Shown: positions 32,797-44,344 of the stretch, piece after piece
How positions within the stretch are numbered: the stretch's first letter is position 1
How the letters are laid out: each line of letters starts with the position of its first letter
Source of the DNA: Hysterium pulicare CBS 123377
Taxonomy: Eukaryota > Ascomycota > Dothideomycetes > Hysteriales > Hysteriaceae
Direction of reading: 5' to 3'
Assembly (NCBI GenBank): GCA_000467715.1
Contig: AJFK01000543.1
Span: 1-64,000, forward strand
DNA length: 64,000 bases
The notes under the pieces: generated by a model
Database searches by the model: none
What the model saw: the letters and a program-made list of their open reading frames with translations, nothing else
What the model was told of the DNA's origin: nothing
Made by a program: the position numbers and the translations under genes

Positions 32797-33984
32797 GGCG
32801 AACGAATGAATCCAGCAAGACTCTCAAAACTGCAAAAAAACACAAGAATAAGTGGCTCCAGAACGAAGAGGAGAAGAAGTCTTCATGTTAATGAACACGA
32901 TAGAAGACCCTCGTCACCGAGAAGTTCTCTACGAATCCCGAGCATGTGGTAGAACCCACTTTTGGAATGCTTGCTCTCTTTTGGATGAAACGGAAGTCAG
33001 GAGAATTTTAGCGCTGATCTTCACTCCAACGTGGTCGTTTGAGCAGATTTTGCTTCTGCCGTGGATAATGCCGACCGTTCACGGCCTGGTGTAGGGAATT
33101 CAGGAACGGTGTAACCGGCATGTCAGTCAAAATAGGAAATGATGATTGACCGTCTTGCTCCTGCTAAGCAAATTTACCATGGTTGGGTTTAGACAAGTGG
33201 AGCTCTTCATAGTAACACGAAGGCAAAACAAACAACCGTTACCTTATGCGGCAGAGCCTCCGTGTGGCTGCGGCATTGAAGTTTCGGGCCGCTGGGTGTT
33301 CATGGTGAGGCGGGGAACTGGGACAGGCATTGAAAACGAGACGGGTCTATACCTTGCATTCTGCAGATCCCCACGTACACCCATGTGGATGGGACCGTGT
33401 GGTAGCACATACTGACCAGTAGCGACAAACCAAACTGCCGATGCAGTTCTGGTTTGTCATTCAAGCTGCCCGGTATTTGCCCTCATTCGCCAGGTCGCGT
33501 TATCATCTTCGACAGCTGGAGGATTTTGGCCCCAAAACACCATGCAAATTAAAGGCCAAGCTCCGGGCCTGCAGTCGTCTGGAATTTCGAATACACGGGT
33601 GACCCAGCATCTGGGAATCTTGAAACCCAAACTCTCCACCGAACTCTCCTGCCTTCCGTCCTCCATGGAGAATGTGGCTTGCAAATCCCTTCCAGAACAA
33701 GCACAGACACCGTAACGGTGGGGCTCAACACCAGTACCGAATACCCAATTAATGTATTCGGAAACCGCCGAGGGCAAAGTCAAGCGCTGCTTGGAATCGC
33801 AAGGCAAAACCTGCATTAGGCTTGATAGGAGGTCGGCACGACTCAGGCGGGGGAGATTTCTGAGGACGAGCTTTCATATGTACCCCTTCCACGACTCTGG
33901 TTCAGATTGACCAGTCTTTAACATTTCAACCAAATTCGTTTGCTTTTCTTGGTATTACATCCTCAAGCATTCTCCTGTCGCAAC
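32797..33984. other. divergent intergenic region between a membrane protein and a P450
   Basis: Promoters of both flanking genes. One 119-codon frame (33457-33816, minus) is listed separately as doubtful. Nothing else supported. Confidence 0.5.
33457..33816 (-). CDS. doubtful hypothetical protein, 119 aa
   Basis: An ATG-initiated uninterrupted frame containing several aromatic-rich stretches (EYINWVFGTGVEPHRYG, WPLICMVFWGQNPP) and five Cys. It lacks a signal peptide and a recognisable domain, and overlaps two other open frames. It lies in the P450 promoter region. Listed because composition is less random-looking than neighbouring frames; it may well be chance. Confidence 0.2.
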   Translation of the reverse strand: MQVLPCDSKQRLTLPSAVSEYINWVFGTGVEPHRYGVCACSGRDLQATFSMEDGRQESSVESLGFKIPRCWVTRVFEIPDDCRPGAWPLICMVFWGQNPPAVEDDNATWRMRANTGQLE

Positions 33985-35966
33985 ATGTGGGCCACATCTA
34001 CCTTCTCCACCGAGGGCCTGAGGACCCTCGCTGCAGCTGATGCCCTACCAACCGCGGCTGCGGCTGCCCTCTTCGGTATACTTTTTCACTTATCAATTCG
34101 TAAGATCGAATTCGATGCATTAATGTACCATTTTATGGCAGCATCAATCATTGCCTTCTTCGGTCTTGTGTATAGTTTCGTGTCGTTGGGCGGCCATGGT
34201 ATATTCGAAGCGTTTGCCAAAGCGTTCCTCTCTGCATCTGCTTTCAATTCGGGACTCTTGGCAAGCATTGGATGCTACCGCCTCTTCTTCCATCGATGCC
34301 GAAGCTTTCCTGGACCTCTGGGGGCCAAGTTATCGCGGTTTTATGCAGCATTTCTTTCCGCAAAGAACGTCCAGTACTACAAGGAACTGACTAAAATGCA
34401 TGAGCAATACGGAGACTTTGTCAGAACAGGTAAGGCATCGTATGAAATTTCCCAATGTCTGACAGGTCTTGACTGACATTCTAGGTCCACGAGAAATCTC
34501 TATCCTCCGCAAGTCAGCTGTGCCCCTGCTGTATGGCCCGAATTCGGAATGTCTCAAATCAACTTGGTACGGACAAACCGGAAACAACCCGAAGAAATGT
34601 TCGATCCATATGACACGAGATTTCAACGACCACAGAGTTCGTCGCCGGGCCTGGGATAGAGGGTTTGCTATCAAAGGTAAGCTTCTCCTGCCGTTACACT
34701 CGACCTTGGCTAACTATGCCTAAGCTCTTGCGACATATGAACCGCGTATCAAATCGAAGACGGATTTGTTCATGTCTCAGCTTAAGGCCAATGCAGGAAA
34801 GCCTCTGGATATGACCGCTTGGTCGATGTTCTTCAGCTTCGACGTCATGGGAGAAGTTGGGTTCAGCAAAGACTTTGACAACTTAGCGAGCGGCAATGAG
34901 CATCCGGCAATCCAAGGGGTCCACGCACATATGACTATGCTCGGAATACTCAGCACCGTGCCGTGGCTTCTGAATCTTCTGGGCTCCATTCCTGGTGCGG
35001 CAGCGGGCTACTCAGAATTCTTTGGCTTCTGCGCGAAAGAAATGGAGGAGAAGGAAAAGGTAAACAGCCTCATCTGTTCATCCGGTATTTGTAGAACGTT
35101 GATCAATGCTGACGACTGCGACAGAACTGGGATGGTGAAAAGTACCCTCAAGACGTTGTGTCCTGGCTGCTGAAGGCTGTGAAGGAGAAAGACGTGTCCG
35201 CTTCTCCGTCTCCGGCAGCATTGGATGATGACGCTCGAGTGATGATTATTGCAGGCAGGTAAGTGTCTAAACCATGTTGGCGTCGGCTGGTCTGGTTGCC
35301 GCGCTAAATTGTGATCAGTGAGACGACGGCAACCACGCTAGCGAGCGCTCTCTACTACTTGGCCAAATGTCCCGAAAAGCAGACAAAGCTTCAGGCCCTC
35401 GTAGACCACGCCATGCCGGCAGGGAACCGTGACTGGAGTTATGAAAAGGTTAAGACTGTGACTTACATTGACGACTTCATCAACGAGACTCTGCGGCTCA
35501 AGCCAGCCCTTCTCGATGGTGGCCCACGAGAAACTCCCGCAAAAGGCATCCAGGTGGACGATACGTATATCCCAGGTAACACCAACGTCTTGATTCCAAT
35601 CCAGTTGATCCAAAAAGATCCACGGTATTGGCAGGATGCCGAAGACTTCATCCCCGAGCGGTTTGGTGAACGGAAGGCGGAAATGGGAACAGAGAAAGCG
35701 CCATTCCTGCCATTCTCTCTAGGTCAGTAATGTCTGCTGAGAACCAAATATTGCTGTTAACCATGACCGCAGGTGCGTATAGTTGCCCTGGAAAGAATCT
35801 GGCCCAGCTCAGCCTGCGCATTGCACTATCAAACATTGCTCTCAACTTTGATGTCTCATTTGCGCCGGGAGAAGATGGAGTCAATTTCGATACCGAGGCG
35901 TTGGATACGTTCACAACTACTCTGCCTCCACTTCTTCTCAAGTTCACACCCAGGGAGAGGAATTAA
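33985..35966 (+). CDS. cytochrome P450 monooxygenase with multi-TM N-terminus
   Basis: Six exons (33985-34429, 34485-34676, 34725-35059, 35125-35258, 35319-35722, 35773-35966), all phases consistent, give 567 aa. About three hydrophobic segments (residues ~15-110) precede FPGPLGAKLSRF, in place of the usual single anchor. Then come FSFDVMGEVGFSKDFDN, the I-helix MIIAGSETTATT, the ExxR pair Glu425/Arg428 in NETLRLKP, and FIPERFGE. The haem loop FSLGAYSCPGKNLAQ has thiolate ligand Cys508. The AYSC form (Tyr where many P450s have Arg) is usual in the clade related to tryprostatin 6-hydroxylase. The protein looks intact and ER-bound, oxidising an unknown secondary metabolite or xenobiotic. No polyketide or peptide synthase is nearby, so it is not an obvious cluster member. 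Confidence 0.88.
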
Positions 35967-37401
35967 CGGGTGGGTTGATGGAGGATCGTATATAGAACCC
36001 TGTACATAGGCCATTTCTGCCGCTGCTAATACCCGGTTTACTCGCTCAAGTCTTCCGTGGATCACTTCATCTACTCCCGCTACCAACATGCTTCGTGCAG
36101 ATGGATGAGGATGTGACATGCCTTCCGGACGCCGTTGAATTGGCCTCCTGGCAGATCCAGCGATACGCTGTGAGTTATCGATACAATTGAACGCATTTGA
36201 TTCACCCCTCTGCAATTACTTGGGTCTCCCGAGTCCCACGAAGGATTCTGTGGTCCGTTCCTGGCGTGCCTGGCTAGCAAGGATGGATTCCAGGATTGAA
36301 TGCACGTTGAATTCTAGAGATTGGAACTTCCAGGTCATCGGGCCGAAATCTACGACCCTGAAGAATCCTTCGTTTGGACTTTGGTCCACGGTCGTCCGGT
36401 GGTCCGTGGTGTTTATTCTTGTCGTTTGCACCAAATTCTTCCATCAAACGGACACATCTTCACCGAGGCCTCTCATGTCGGTAGCCCAACCCTAGCCTGG
36501 ATTGTCCAACCAGGTCTCCAAACATTTTCTGGCGCGTTTGACATGATGGTCGGGCGGCACATCCTCCAGGGGTTTTGGAGGCACTTGGGAATTTGCCCTC
36601 GGCTGGAAAGATGGCGATCGTGCATTGGGCCGTGACACCATCATGTGGCGTGGTATACTCTCAAACATATGCGATGCCGGATGGTCATCTCATCAATTTC
36701 AGACAAAGGAGCAAATTCCGTGATGATGGTTGGCCTTGATGCGTGAGACATGTTGATGTAGGAGGAGATTGGTGTGGTTGAGAACCCCACCTTCAGCCAG
36801 AGGCGTGCGACCTTTCCCACCGTCCACTATCCAGCTTCTGACAACACTGATGCTGCATTCAACTCTTCATCTCTCCCTCCAAGCCGATGGTGTGCGATTC
36901 TTTGCAATCATTCTCTGTTTAACGCTATGAGACCTCGTTCTGCTTCGCAGACGACGCCCTTTCGCCAACGTGAAACATCCCACGATTCGACCACCCTTCT
37001 ATCGAAATTGCTCAACTTTACTATCACGTTGATATCTGAACTTCAATTTTAAGACTGATCAGCTTGAGAATGAATGCTCTCATTGAACGATAGAAGAGAG
37101 GCTGCACCGACCGCTGGTCATTTAGCACTGCATGAACGAGTCTTTTGCCGCATCCTTTAAGTGACAGTCAGGACTCAACACCATGTTTACGTGCACAAGT
37201 GACTCAATACGGATTCAAGCAACTCTCGTCAAGGTTACTCTTTATCTTCTCTTCAATGATCTATTTCTGAACTCCTGCATATTTTCTACATTTCAGCCAT
37301 ACTCACTTATACTTTTCCCGTGTATTCTAACAACTCGTAACTATATTCCACACAGCTTATCCTATCCGCCAGAATCCTACTAGTCGCCCTTGTCAACCAT
37401 C
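35967..37401. other. intergenic, 1.4 kb, no gene recognised
   Basis: Frames near 36187-36635 and 36774-37052 have no family features. The last 250 bp before 37402 are pyrimidine-rich and AT-rich, as in a fungal promoter. Confidence 0.5.
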
Positions 37402-37991
37402 ATGCGTCAATGGATTTACTATTTCTTTCTCCTGGCTTCGGTGTGCTTGAGCTCCCACAATCGGTGCTTCAGTAGTGGACAGTCGAAATTCGAGCAAGCA
37501 AATGCCGCTACAGCAATTTGGCAAGCTTGTAAATGTCTCTTTACAGATGACGGTTCCGGGGGTGATGGCTTTGATTATCACGACGATCGCAGCCAATCGG
37601 CCTTCTACCAAGGTGCCGCCGAGAACGACAAGGCAGCATACTACAACATGACAGTGAACCTGATCAAGTGGAGACAAGGCGTGAATACAACTTTGGTTAT
37701 GAAGGACTGTATCGATAATTTTTACAGTCTGTGGGGATGCAGCCGTGGTGGAATTCGAAACGACGACAACGGCGTATTCCTATACTCGTACGCTTGAATC
37801 CTGAGCTCTGAGGTGCCAAAAGTCCTTACTGACCATATAAACAGCATAGATCTGACCGCGGGGAATTGTGGCCAATTGTCATGGATGTACGTTGAATTTG
37901 TGCTTCTATTCCAAGTGATATGTAGGACACTAAAAAGGATCACAGGAGAACCAAGAACAGCGTGCGGTTTTGCGACTGCTCCGAATATTAA
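37402..37991 (+). CDS. small secreted Cys-rich protein, paralogue A
   Basis: Three exons (37402-37787, 37845-37886, 37946-37991), intron phases 2 and 2, give 157 aa. Residues 1-~20 (MRQWIYYFFLLASVCLSS) are a signal peptide. The mature chain begins CFSSGQSKF, has AIWQACKCLFT, an Asp/Gly-rich loop, YYNMTVNL, VMKDCIDNF, WGCSRGG and, after splicing, LTAGNCGQL and a Cys-rich end (RFCDCSEY). It has no membrane segment or GPI signal. It matches paralogue B (38902) in exon number, intron phases, length and most Cys positions. Such profiles are typical of fungal secreted effectors or antimicrobial proteins, but I recognise no named family; a distant likeness to Hce2/Ecp2-type proteins is only impressionistic. 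Confidence 0.75.
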
Positions 37992-38901
37992 TCAGCACGT
38001 GGATTTCATCGAAGTAAGACCCATCATCTATTTGTATCAATATTTCATTACCCGCTTATGGATCCGTCAAGTCTTCAATCCAATGACTTATTGTAATGGG
38101 CAAGCGGGATCCCCAAGATTCCTTAAGGAGTGGTTACGAGCGAGGCACACCACATTTACTCTTTCTCTTATGGTTGTTAGTTCGTTTATGCACTCTTATC
38201 AATCTATTCATATCTTCTTTTCATAATCGGAGGTACATGTGTTTCGTGTGCTCCGTTCTAAGTTTTTCCTACCCATCTGTGCATCGAAACATCGAAATCT
38301 CTACCTGGCAAGATATAACTTCAGAGTCACAAGCACCACAGCCGGAGAGGCCTAAGGAACCAGGATGGCGGAGGTCAACTGAGATGTGGATATGCGGGAA
38401 TAACGGCATCCATCGCAGTCTTCCCCCGATGACTCCCAAAGCAAGCTAAGCCGAACAGTGCCTAAGAGACTGCTCTCCGGATTGGACCTTGTTTTCATGG
38501 CAAAGAGAAAGTAGAATGTTTGAAACCCGTTCTCATCAAAGAAATGTAATCATTGTTAATAGGTGATCAAATAGGTTCACATAGCCAAAGACATAACTAA
38601 ATTCGTGAAGATCGAATGCTGTGCGCACTGATATGTTAAGTATGACACCCTTAATCCATCAATGAGTCTCCATATAGATATTGACTCAAAAGGACAAGTA
38701 TCATTCTTCGATTCGTTTTTCTCCTCGTCTCCTCAGTGAACATATTTCAAGACATCCACAATCTTCTTACTTTTGATCATCAATTACTGTCGAACTTCTA
38801 CTTCACAATAACTTCAACTTTATTTCTACTCAAGAACTTGATCTCTCCTATTCCATCTCCGAACCATCACGCCACATACCACGCTTTACTGTCGTCAAAT
38901 C
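37992..38901. other. intergenic between the two secreted paralogues
   Basis: Contains promoter sequence of paralogue B. A frame reading through paralogue A's second intron (to 38226) is an unspliced artefact. No extra copy of the family seen. Confidence 0.5.
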
Positions 38902-39481
38902 ATGCGCAAGGCTCTGTGCTATTTCCCATTCATTGCTTCACTCTGCCTCGCCACTTCGACGCTCAGTTGCTACAATGGAGGAAAAGCGATTTTTGATTGG
39001 TCCCGAATCCCCGTCGCCATTGTTGAAACTTGCCGTCAAGTTTTCACCAAAAACGCAGACAGCGGCCTGGATTACCGGCTATCACCGCTGGTTACAACTT
39101 GTTATCAAGCATTCGATGGAAGCTATACGCTGCAGGTCGACATGTTCAACAAGAATCCTACGAGCGGTTCTGATACAATTTTGCAGATGGCAGATTGTGT
39201 TCGCAACATGATCGGACTTTTGATCTGCCCTTTTGGTGGGAACTTGAAGGAAGGCTCATTTGGATACAAGTACTCAGACCCCATATTGTAGACACTATCG
39301 GTGCACATGCTTACTAGTCATACAGGCTCGATCCAAACGATGGGAATTGTCCCGGGTCTGAGGAATGGCAGTGAGTTTGCCCTATGATTTGTTTCACGGC
39401 CACATACTGAATCACTTCCGCAGGCCAACTTACAATACCCTCACATGTTCTGATATGCCTAATTGGCCAACAGGGGTGTGA
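38902..39481 (+). CDS. small secreted Cys-rich protein, paralogue B
   Basis: Three exons (38902-39269, 39326-39370, 39424-39481), intron phases 2 and 2, give 156 aa. Signal peptide MRKALCYFPFIASLCLATS, then mature start CYNGGKAIF, VAIVETCRQVFT, TTCYQAFDG, LQMADCVRNM, ICPFGGN, DPNDGNCPGSEEW, and an ending with TLTCSDMPNWPTGV. Aligned by eye to paralogue A, the mature-start Cys, the Cys of the first helix, the DC pair, the GC/IC site, GNC and one terminal Cys coincide, while overall identity is low. B has one additional Cys in the middle. It is complete, and its function is unknown; a role outside the cell is inferred from the signal peptide. Confidence 0.75.
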
Positions 39482-40390
39482 TTTGACCCTTTTGGATGCT
39501 GTATTTGGTCAAGGATGTACACGAATCACTTTCGGGCATGATAAGTTCGATGGAGCCATGGATCTGTTCGAAGCATACTGTCATTTCTTCCCATAACTTT
39601 ATTCTTTCCTTAATCTAACCGTGCTCTATTTATGTATCATCATTTACTACCTGAAACGAGTAGACTTTCAGAAGCTTGATTTCCACTGCGAGTCTTTTGC
39701 TGGATTCTAATTTTGCTTTGCTTGCGCATTAGCAAAAGTAGAACAACACAAGCTCGTCCATTTAGTCATGCATGATGCTTGGCTTCAGGTTGAGGAGTAA
39801 GATGGTGTTGGCGCGGTCGCACTTTCCACTTTCAATGACACGGCCCAACGTACGTCAATCTTCTCACCTACTGACTCGATGCGACGGCTTATCTGGCGGC
39901 GTAGATAGTGAGTCTTTCTTCTTTCCTGCCTCATCTCTTGGCGCTCATCGCCACAGAAATGCTGTCAGACTCCAGTCGCCAATACATGCAGCCGCTGACC
40001 TGGGCAGATTGATGAAGCCGATAACTTGAACGTGAGCTGCTTCGACTATCAAATCTAGCGTAGGGCTGGAGATAGTCCAGAGTTCACCGACTATGGACCC
40101 TCCTCGACCGCGTTTCCAAAACTGCTTATGTCCAGAGGAGGTGAGATATCAGTCTTCACCAAGTTCACCTACGGACCCGTGTTCGCCTTTCGCAATGAGT
40201 CGTTCTTTTCTTTGGATGTGTGCATCTGAGTATTTGACTCTCCTTATCTTGACGCCCTAATCTTTGCAAAATCTACACGCCTACCTTTGAATGCCAAAAG
40301 CTTCACATTTCCAACAACAGCGACTACCGTGCATTACACGAGACCCGATTCCTCAGGCAGTATTCTTGCTACTCTGACACCACTCTCATA
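39482..40390. other. intergenic, no gene recognised
   Basis: 3' flank of paralogue B and promoter of the GT2 gene. The frame at 39772-40029 has no support. Confidence 0.5.
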
Positions 40391-41992
40391 ATGATCGAGA
40401 GCTTGAACTTTACCGCAATCTCCACCTCGATCACATCAATTGCCTCGATTATGCCAGACTTCCGCTGGTATAGACCTTGGGACATTGGAGATGATTCGCA
40501 TTCAATGCCAACGTTTCAGGCCCCATCTTGGTACATGATACGACCGCTACTCAACTCGCACACTTTGTGGCATAGCGATCCTACATTCTGGACCTTTGCT
40601 CTACTATTTATGTTTCGGTACATCCGGGTTATAGTCAACACGGCGGCATACCTGGCATCTCGTTCCGTACCAATACCAAAAGTACCGTCTTACCACCCCG
40701 AAGACATCACCGTTGTGGTTCCGACGGTCAACATCGGCTCGGACGTGTTCAAGGAGTGCGTTCGCTCTATTCTGGCTCACGCCATTGACTCCCTGATCAT
40801 CTCCGTCGCCGGCGAAGAGAAGCTTGAGGTAGTGGCAGCCTTCCTATCATGCGTCCCGGACCGACGCGTCAGATTGATCTACAGTCCCGAGCCCAACCGT
40901 CGACGACAGACCGCTCACGCAATGCCACTGGTCGCCACACGCCTCCTTATCCTCTGTGACGACCACACGTTCTGGCCCGCCAATTGCTCCTTCCTCCCCT
41001 CCCTCCTAGCTCCATTCGAAAACCCCAATATAGGCGCCGTGGGCAATGTTCTTGAAGCCCGCAATTACAACCATCCTATATCCTTCAAAGGTTTCTGGAA
41101 CTTCATGGGCTGCACCTACCTCTCACGGCGAGCCATGGAAATGATCGCAACCAACACAGTCGACGGCGGTATTTCTTGCCTCACAGGCCGCTTCAGCGTC
41201 TTCCGCTCCGGCATCTACAAATCGGCGGACTTTCTAAACGAATATCTCAACGAGTATTGCCTCTGGGGAACCGTCGGACCTCTAAACGCCGACGATGATA
41301 AATTCCACACGCGCTGGCTCGTCAACAAGGGGTGGGAGATCAAGATCCAATCGGGCCCCGAGAGCGTCATGGAGACTACGTTGGGCGAGTACCCGCGATT
41401 TCTGAACCAGTGTGTGAGATGGACACGCACAACATGGCGTTCCAACCCACGCGCCCTCTTCACCGAACGCACCGTCTGGTTGCGACACCCGTGGTGCGTC
41501 TACACCGTCTACGTCTACTCCTTCGTGCGCTTCCCCCTCTTCTTCGACATCGCCATGGCCTACACCCTCTGGTCCCTAGTCCGCAACACCCCCTCCGCTA
41601 CCTCCACAATGTCGCTCTTCTGGATCTGGACACTCGCGGCCAAAATGATCAAAGTAGCGCCGCATTTCCGCCGCTATCCCAAGGATCTCATCTACCTCCC
41701 CGCCTATCTCCTCTTCTGCTACTACTCTTCGTTTGTCAAGTTATACGCTCTCTTCACCTGCTGGAACACGTATTGGGTTCTCTTGAAGCAGAAGCAGATG
41801 AAAGATGAGGAGGAAGCGAAGACCGGGCCGCCGAAGAGACCGACTTCGAGCTTGGTCATTCATCGCGCCATTCAGTCTGGCCGGTTGATTCTCAGAAGCG
41901 GGATTGGGTCTTGGAGGAAGTTTACTTGGCGATTGGCGGATATCAGGGATGATTTTGGTGGTGCGAGGGCAAAGAGTGGGACGGAGATGTAG
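40391..41992 (+). CDS. type 2 glycosyltransferase (fungal GT2, hyaluronan/cellulose synthase-like)
   Basis: Single-exon 533-aa protein. One N-terminal membrane helix (TFWTFALLFMFRYIRVIV) is followed by the GT2 domain: ITVVVPTVNIGSDVF, LLILCDDHTFWP (nucleotide-sugar Asp region), LNADDDKFHTRWL (catalytic Asp region) and QCVRWTRTTW, the QxxRW acceptor-site motif of processive glycosyltransferases. C-terminal membrane segments (YSFVRFPLFFDIAMAYTLW, LFWIWTLAAKMI and LIYLPAYLLFCYYSSFV) follow, with a basic tail. The family includes ZtGT2 of Zymoseptoria and FgGT2 of Fusarium, needed for hyphal growth on solid surfaces, and Cryptococcus Cps1. It likely makes an extracellular or wall polysaccharide at the plasma membrane; the sugar is unknown. 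An in-frame ATG at 40451 (MPDFRW) is a possible alternative start. Confidence 0.9.
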   Translation: MIESLNFTAISTSITSIASIMPDFRWYRPWDIGDDSHSMPTFQAPSWYMIRPLLNSHTLWHSDPTFWTFALLFMFRYIRVIVNTAAYLASRSVPIPKVPSYHPEDITVVVPTVNIGSDVFKECVRSILAHAIDSLIISVAGEEKLEVVAAFLSCVPDRRVRLIYSPEPNRRRQTAHAMPLVATRLLILCDDHTFWPANCSFLPSLLAPFENPNIGAVGNVLEARNYNHPISFKGFWNFMGCTYLSRRAMEMIATNTVDGGISCLTGRFSVFRSGIYKSADFLNEYLNEYCLWGTVGPLNADDDKFHTRWLVNKGWEIKIQSGPESVMETTLGEYPRFLNQCVRWTRTTWRSNPRALFTERTVWLRHPWCVYTVYVYSFVRFPLFFDIAMAYTLWSLVRNTPSATSTMSLFWIWTLAAKMIKVAPHFRRYPKDLIYLPAYLLFCYYSSFVKLYALFTCWNTYWVLLKQKQMKDEEEAKTGPPKRPTSSLVIHRAIQSGRLILRSGIGSWRKFTWRLADIRDDFGGARAKSGTEM

Positions 41993-42698
41993 AGCGGCAG
42001 TGTGTTTGGTTGCGTTATATGCATTGGCATGGTGTTTATGGTAATACAAAAGCATATGATGGATTGATTTATCACACATTAGATCTTGTTGCTCTTTACT
42101 AGTTAATTCATTTCACATAATGTCCATCTAGACAAATAGATGCGGAAGAAGAAAAGCGCTATGGATTGCGTATCCTGCTTATACGATTGATTTCCCGTAA
42201 CTCGCGTATACCCTACTGCTGCATTTCTGTGATAAATTGGAAAGGAACACGTCAGATACCTACGCTTGATCAAATATCTTCAGCATCAGGCTAGGACTTG
42301 GTCGAAGTTTGTACGTGGAAATGTCAGACGGAACGTTCAGATTTCCAGGATTGGTTTTACGAAACAGAACACGTTCACGACGTCAGTCACGGAAAATCCA
42401 TGGCTCTTTGAGTGAACACATGCATTTCTCCGGAACAACAGCGACCCACTACCCTCATACCTCCATATCCGAGGAGCATATCTACCGAAAACCTTCGGAA
42501 CAATGAAGGGAAGTCCTCATGAATCTCAGCCATCGTTACCCAAGCCAGATACCCAGAACACCCATGCCCATTACCAAGTCAACAGAAACTTCCTTCCCTT
42601 CCGAGAACCAGGACAAGACTTACCTGCACCATATGATATCTCATACCCCCTGATCAGTATAAATCCATCTACCATTGACAAGCCCCTATATTCATCAA
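41993..42698. other. intergenic between convergent 3' ends
   Basis: 3' flanks of the GT2 and RBR genes; short frames without features. Confidence 0.6.
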
Positions 42699-44344
42699 TC
42701 ACAGATTCTCGTCTACGCGCTCCTCATCTTCCACCTCGGGAGCATTCTCCTCCTCAACATCCATAAATTCAAAGTCATCGCTCGACGGCTCTTCATCGTC
42801 GTCGTCATCGGAGAAAGGGGTAGCGGCAAAATGGCTGTATCCGTAAACGTCTTTTTGGTCGTCGTCTTCAGATGCAGAGGCAGGGGTTCGTGCATAGGGA
42901 GTTCCTTCACTCGCCGTCTCATATGAATCTGGCGTGACTGTCCGGCCGCCATCTGAATCCATGTCTTCGATGTCGATGGGGAGCTTGAAAAACGACTCAG
43001 AGGATGGTTCGGATAGTGAAGTGGAAGAAGGTTCGCCTGAGATAGATGGAGTGGTTGAGGAAGTATCGTCAATTTCTTCCTCTTCGTCGGCGGCGGTACT
43101 GGAGTGCACCGAACGGGACGGGACAGGACCTGGGTCTTCGTAGAGATCCCAGTTCGCATTATCTTCAGGCTCGTCATTTGCCGATTCGAGGTCATTTGAC
43201 TCCTCGCCCTCGTCATGTTGGCTTTCCTGATCGCTGATCTCTTCACCTCCGTCTTCATTAATTTCAGAGTCATCTTCAGACTCGGCCACAGCAGAATCCG
43301 CGCGATCCTCGTCTTCGTCGTGTGCTGGCCGGTCCACAATTTCATCGTCGGACTCATCCGCAAATTCCGGCACCCCGTCTTGGAACCGCTGCATCGCAAG
43401 CGCGATCTCCTGTTCCTCAGCCGTCATAGCGCCGAATGCTTGCCAATCAACACCGTCCTCATCATGGTTATCATCTTCATCGTCTCCATCACTCTCTCCC
43501 CCATCCAGTATCATCTGCGCCCTTAATTCCGCCCAAGTCCTCCCCTCCCGATCAAGTTTCGTATCCCTGTGAAACCCCGCTTGAGAGTACCCCTCCTCGT
43601 CATAAACGGGTTGTCCATACTGCGGACATTCATGGATCCCCTCCCACTCGTTACCGCAAACATAGCAGAATTCGGACCCGCAATCGCAAGAAATATGATT
43701 ACAAGCTTCTGCGAGTTCGATGGTTTGGCCGCAATTGAAGCATTTCTGGTAGCCTTTCTCCTTTGCCGCATCTTCGAACTTTTTGTCTTCTTCGGGGATT
43801 TCGCATTCGTGGGTTGCGGGGGCGGGCAGGATCAACGCTTTGCATTTGACGCATGTTGTTGAAGAGCAGACGTCGCAGTGAGCCGTCTCGTTCTTGTAGC
43901 TCACGGGGTGAATAAAATTGGCGCAGGTGGCGTTGCCGCAATAAGTTCGGAACCTACGTAAATGTTAGTCATAGACGCTGTGTAGATACAAGATCAGGCG
44001 ATTGTGGGTTAGTGCTTTTGTAAGCTCTTTGCACGCAGCTAGCTTAGCTTTCTGCCACATATACAAAGGAACATGTATACTTACCTAGGCTGTACACTAT
44101 ACTCCCTCTCCTTAACCCTATACGCAAACGCCAAGTCGAAGGGCAAGTGTTCTTCGTAGTCATCTATTAGCAGGATAGAAGCATCGTCGTTGCAACACCG
44201 TGGATGGTAATGTTTCTCGTCTCGGATTGCAAGTCTAAATGCGTCTGCAAGGCAGGAATCGCACAGGAAGTGGTCGTCACATGCGGCCCGCCGAAGTTGT
44301 ACCTCGTCTTTGTCGGTGTCGCCGCAGATCACGCAGCAGGCCAT
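42699..44344 (-). CDS. RBR-type E3 ubiquitin ligase with long acidic tail
   Basis: Two exons, 44085-44344 and 42699-43953 (131-nt intron, phase 2), give 504 aa. RING1 is at residues ~3-55 (CCVICGDTDKDE, then CDDHFLCDSCL, then HPRCC). An in-between RING follows at ~90-140 (YCGNATCANFI, CDVCSSTTCVKCKAL). RING2 is at ~155-195 (KCFNCGQTIELAEACNHISC, then FCYVCGNEW), with the catalytic Cys expected in EACNH by analogy to other RBR enzymes. RBR ligases load ubiquitin onto this Cys before transfer to the substrate. From residue ~250 to the end the protein is Asp/Glu/Ser-rich and almost certainly disordered, unusually long for the family. The target is unknown. Confidence 0.88.

Noticed and set aside
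35967-36660. Overlapping frames that could be a gene between the P450 and the secreted pair
   Set aside because: Compositionally unremarkable, with no signal peptide or domain, and no join gives a longer product.
37813-38226. 137-codon frame downstream of secreted paralogue A
   Set aside because: It reads through the second intron of paralogue A; splicing at 37886/37946 gives a Cys-rich ending and a stop at 37991 that parallels paralogue B.
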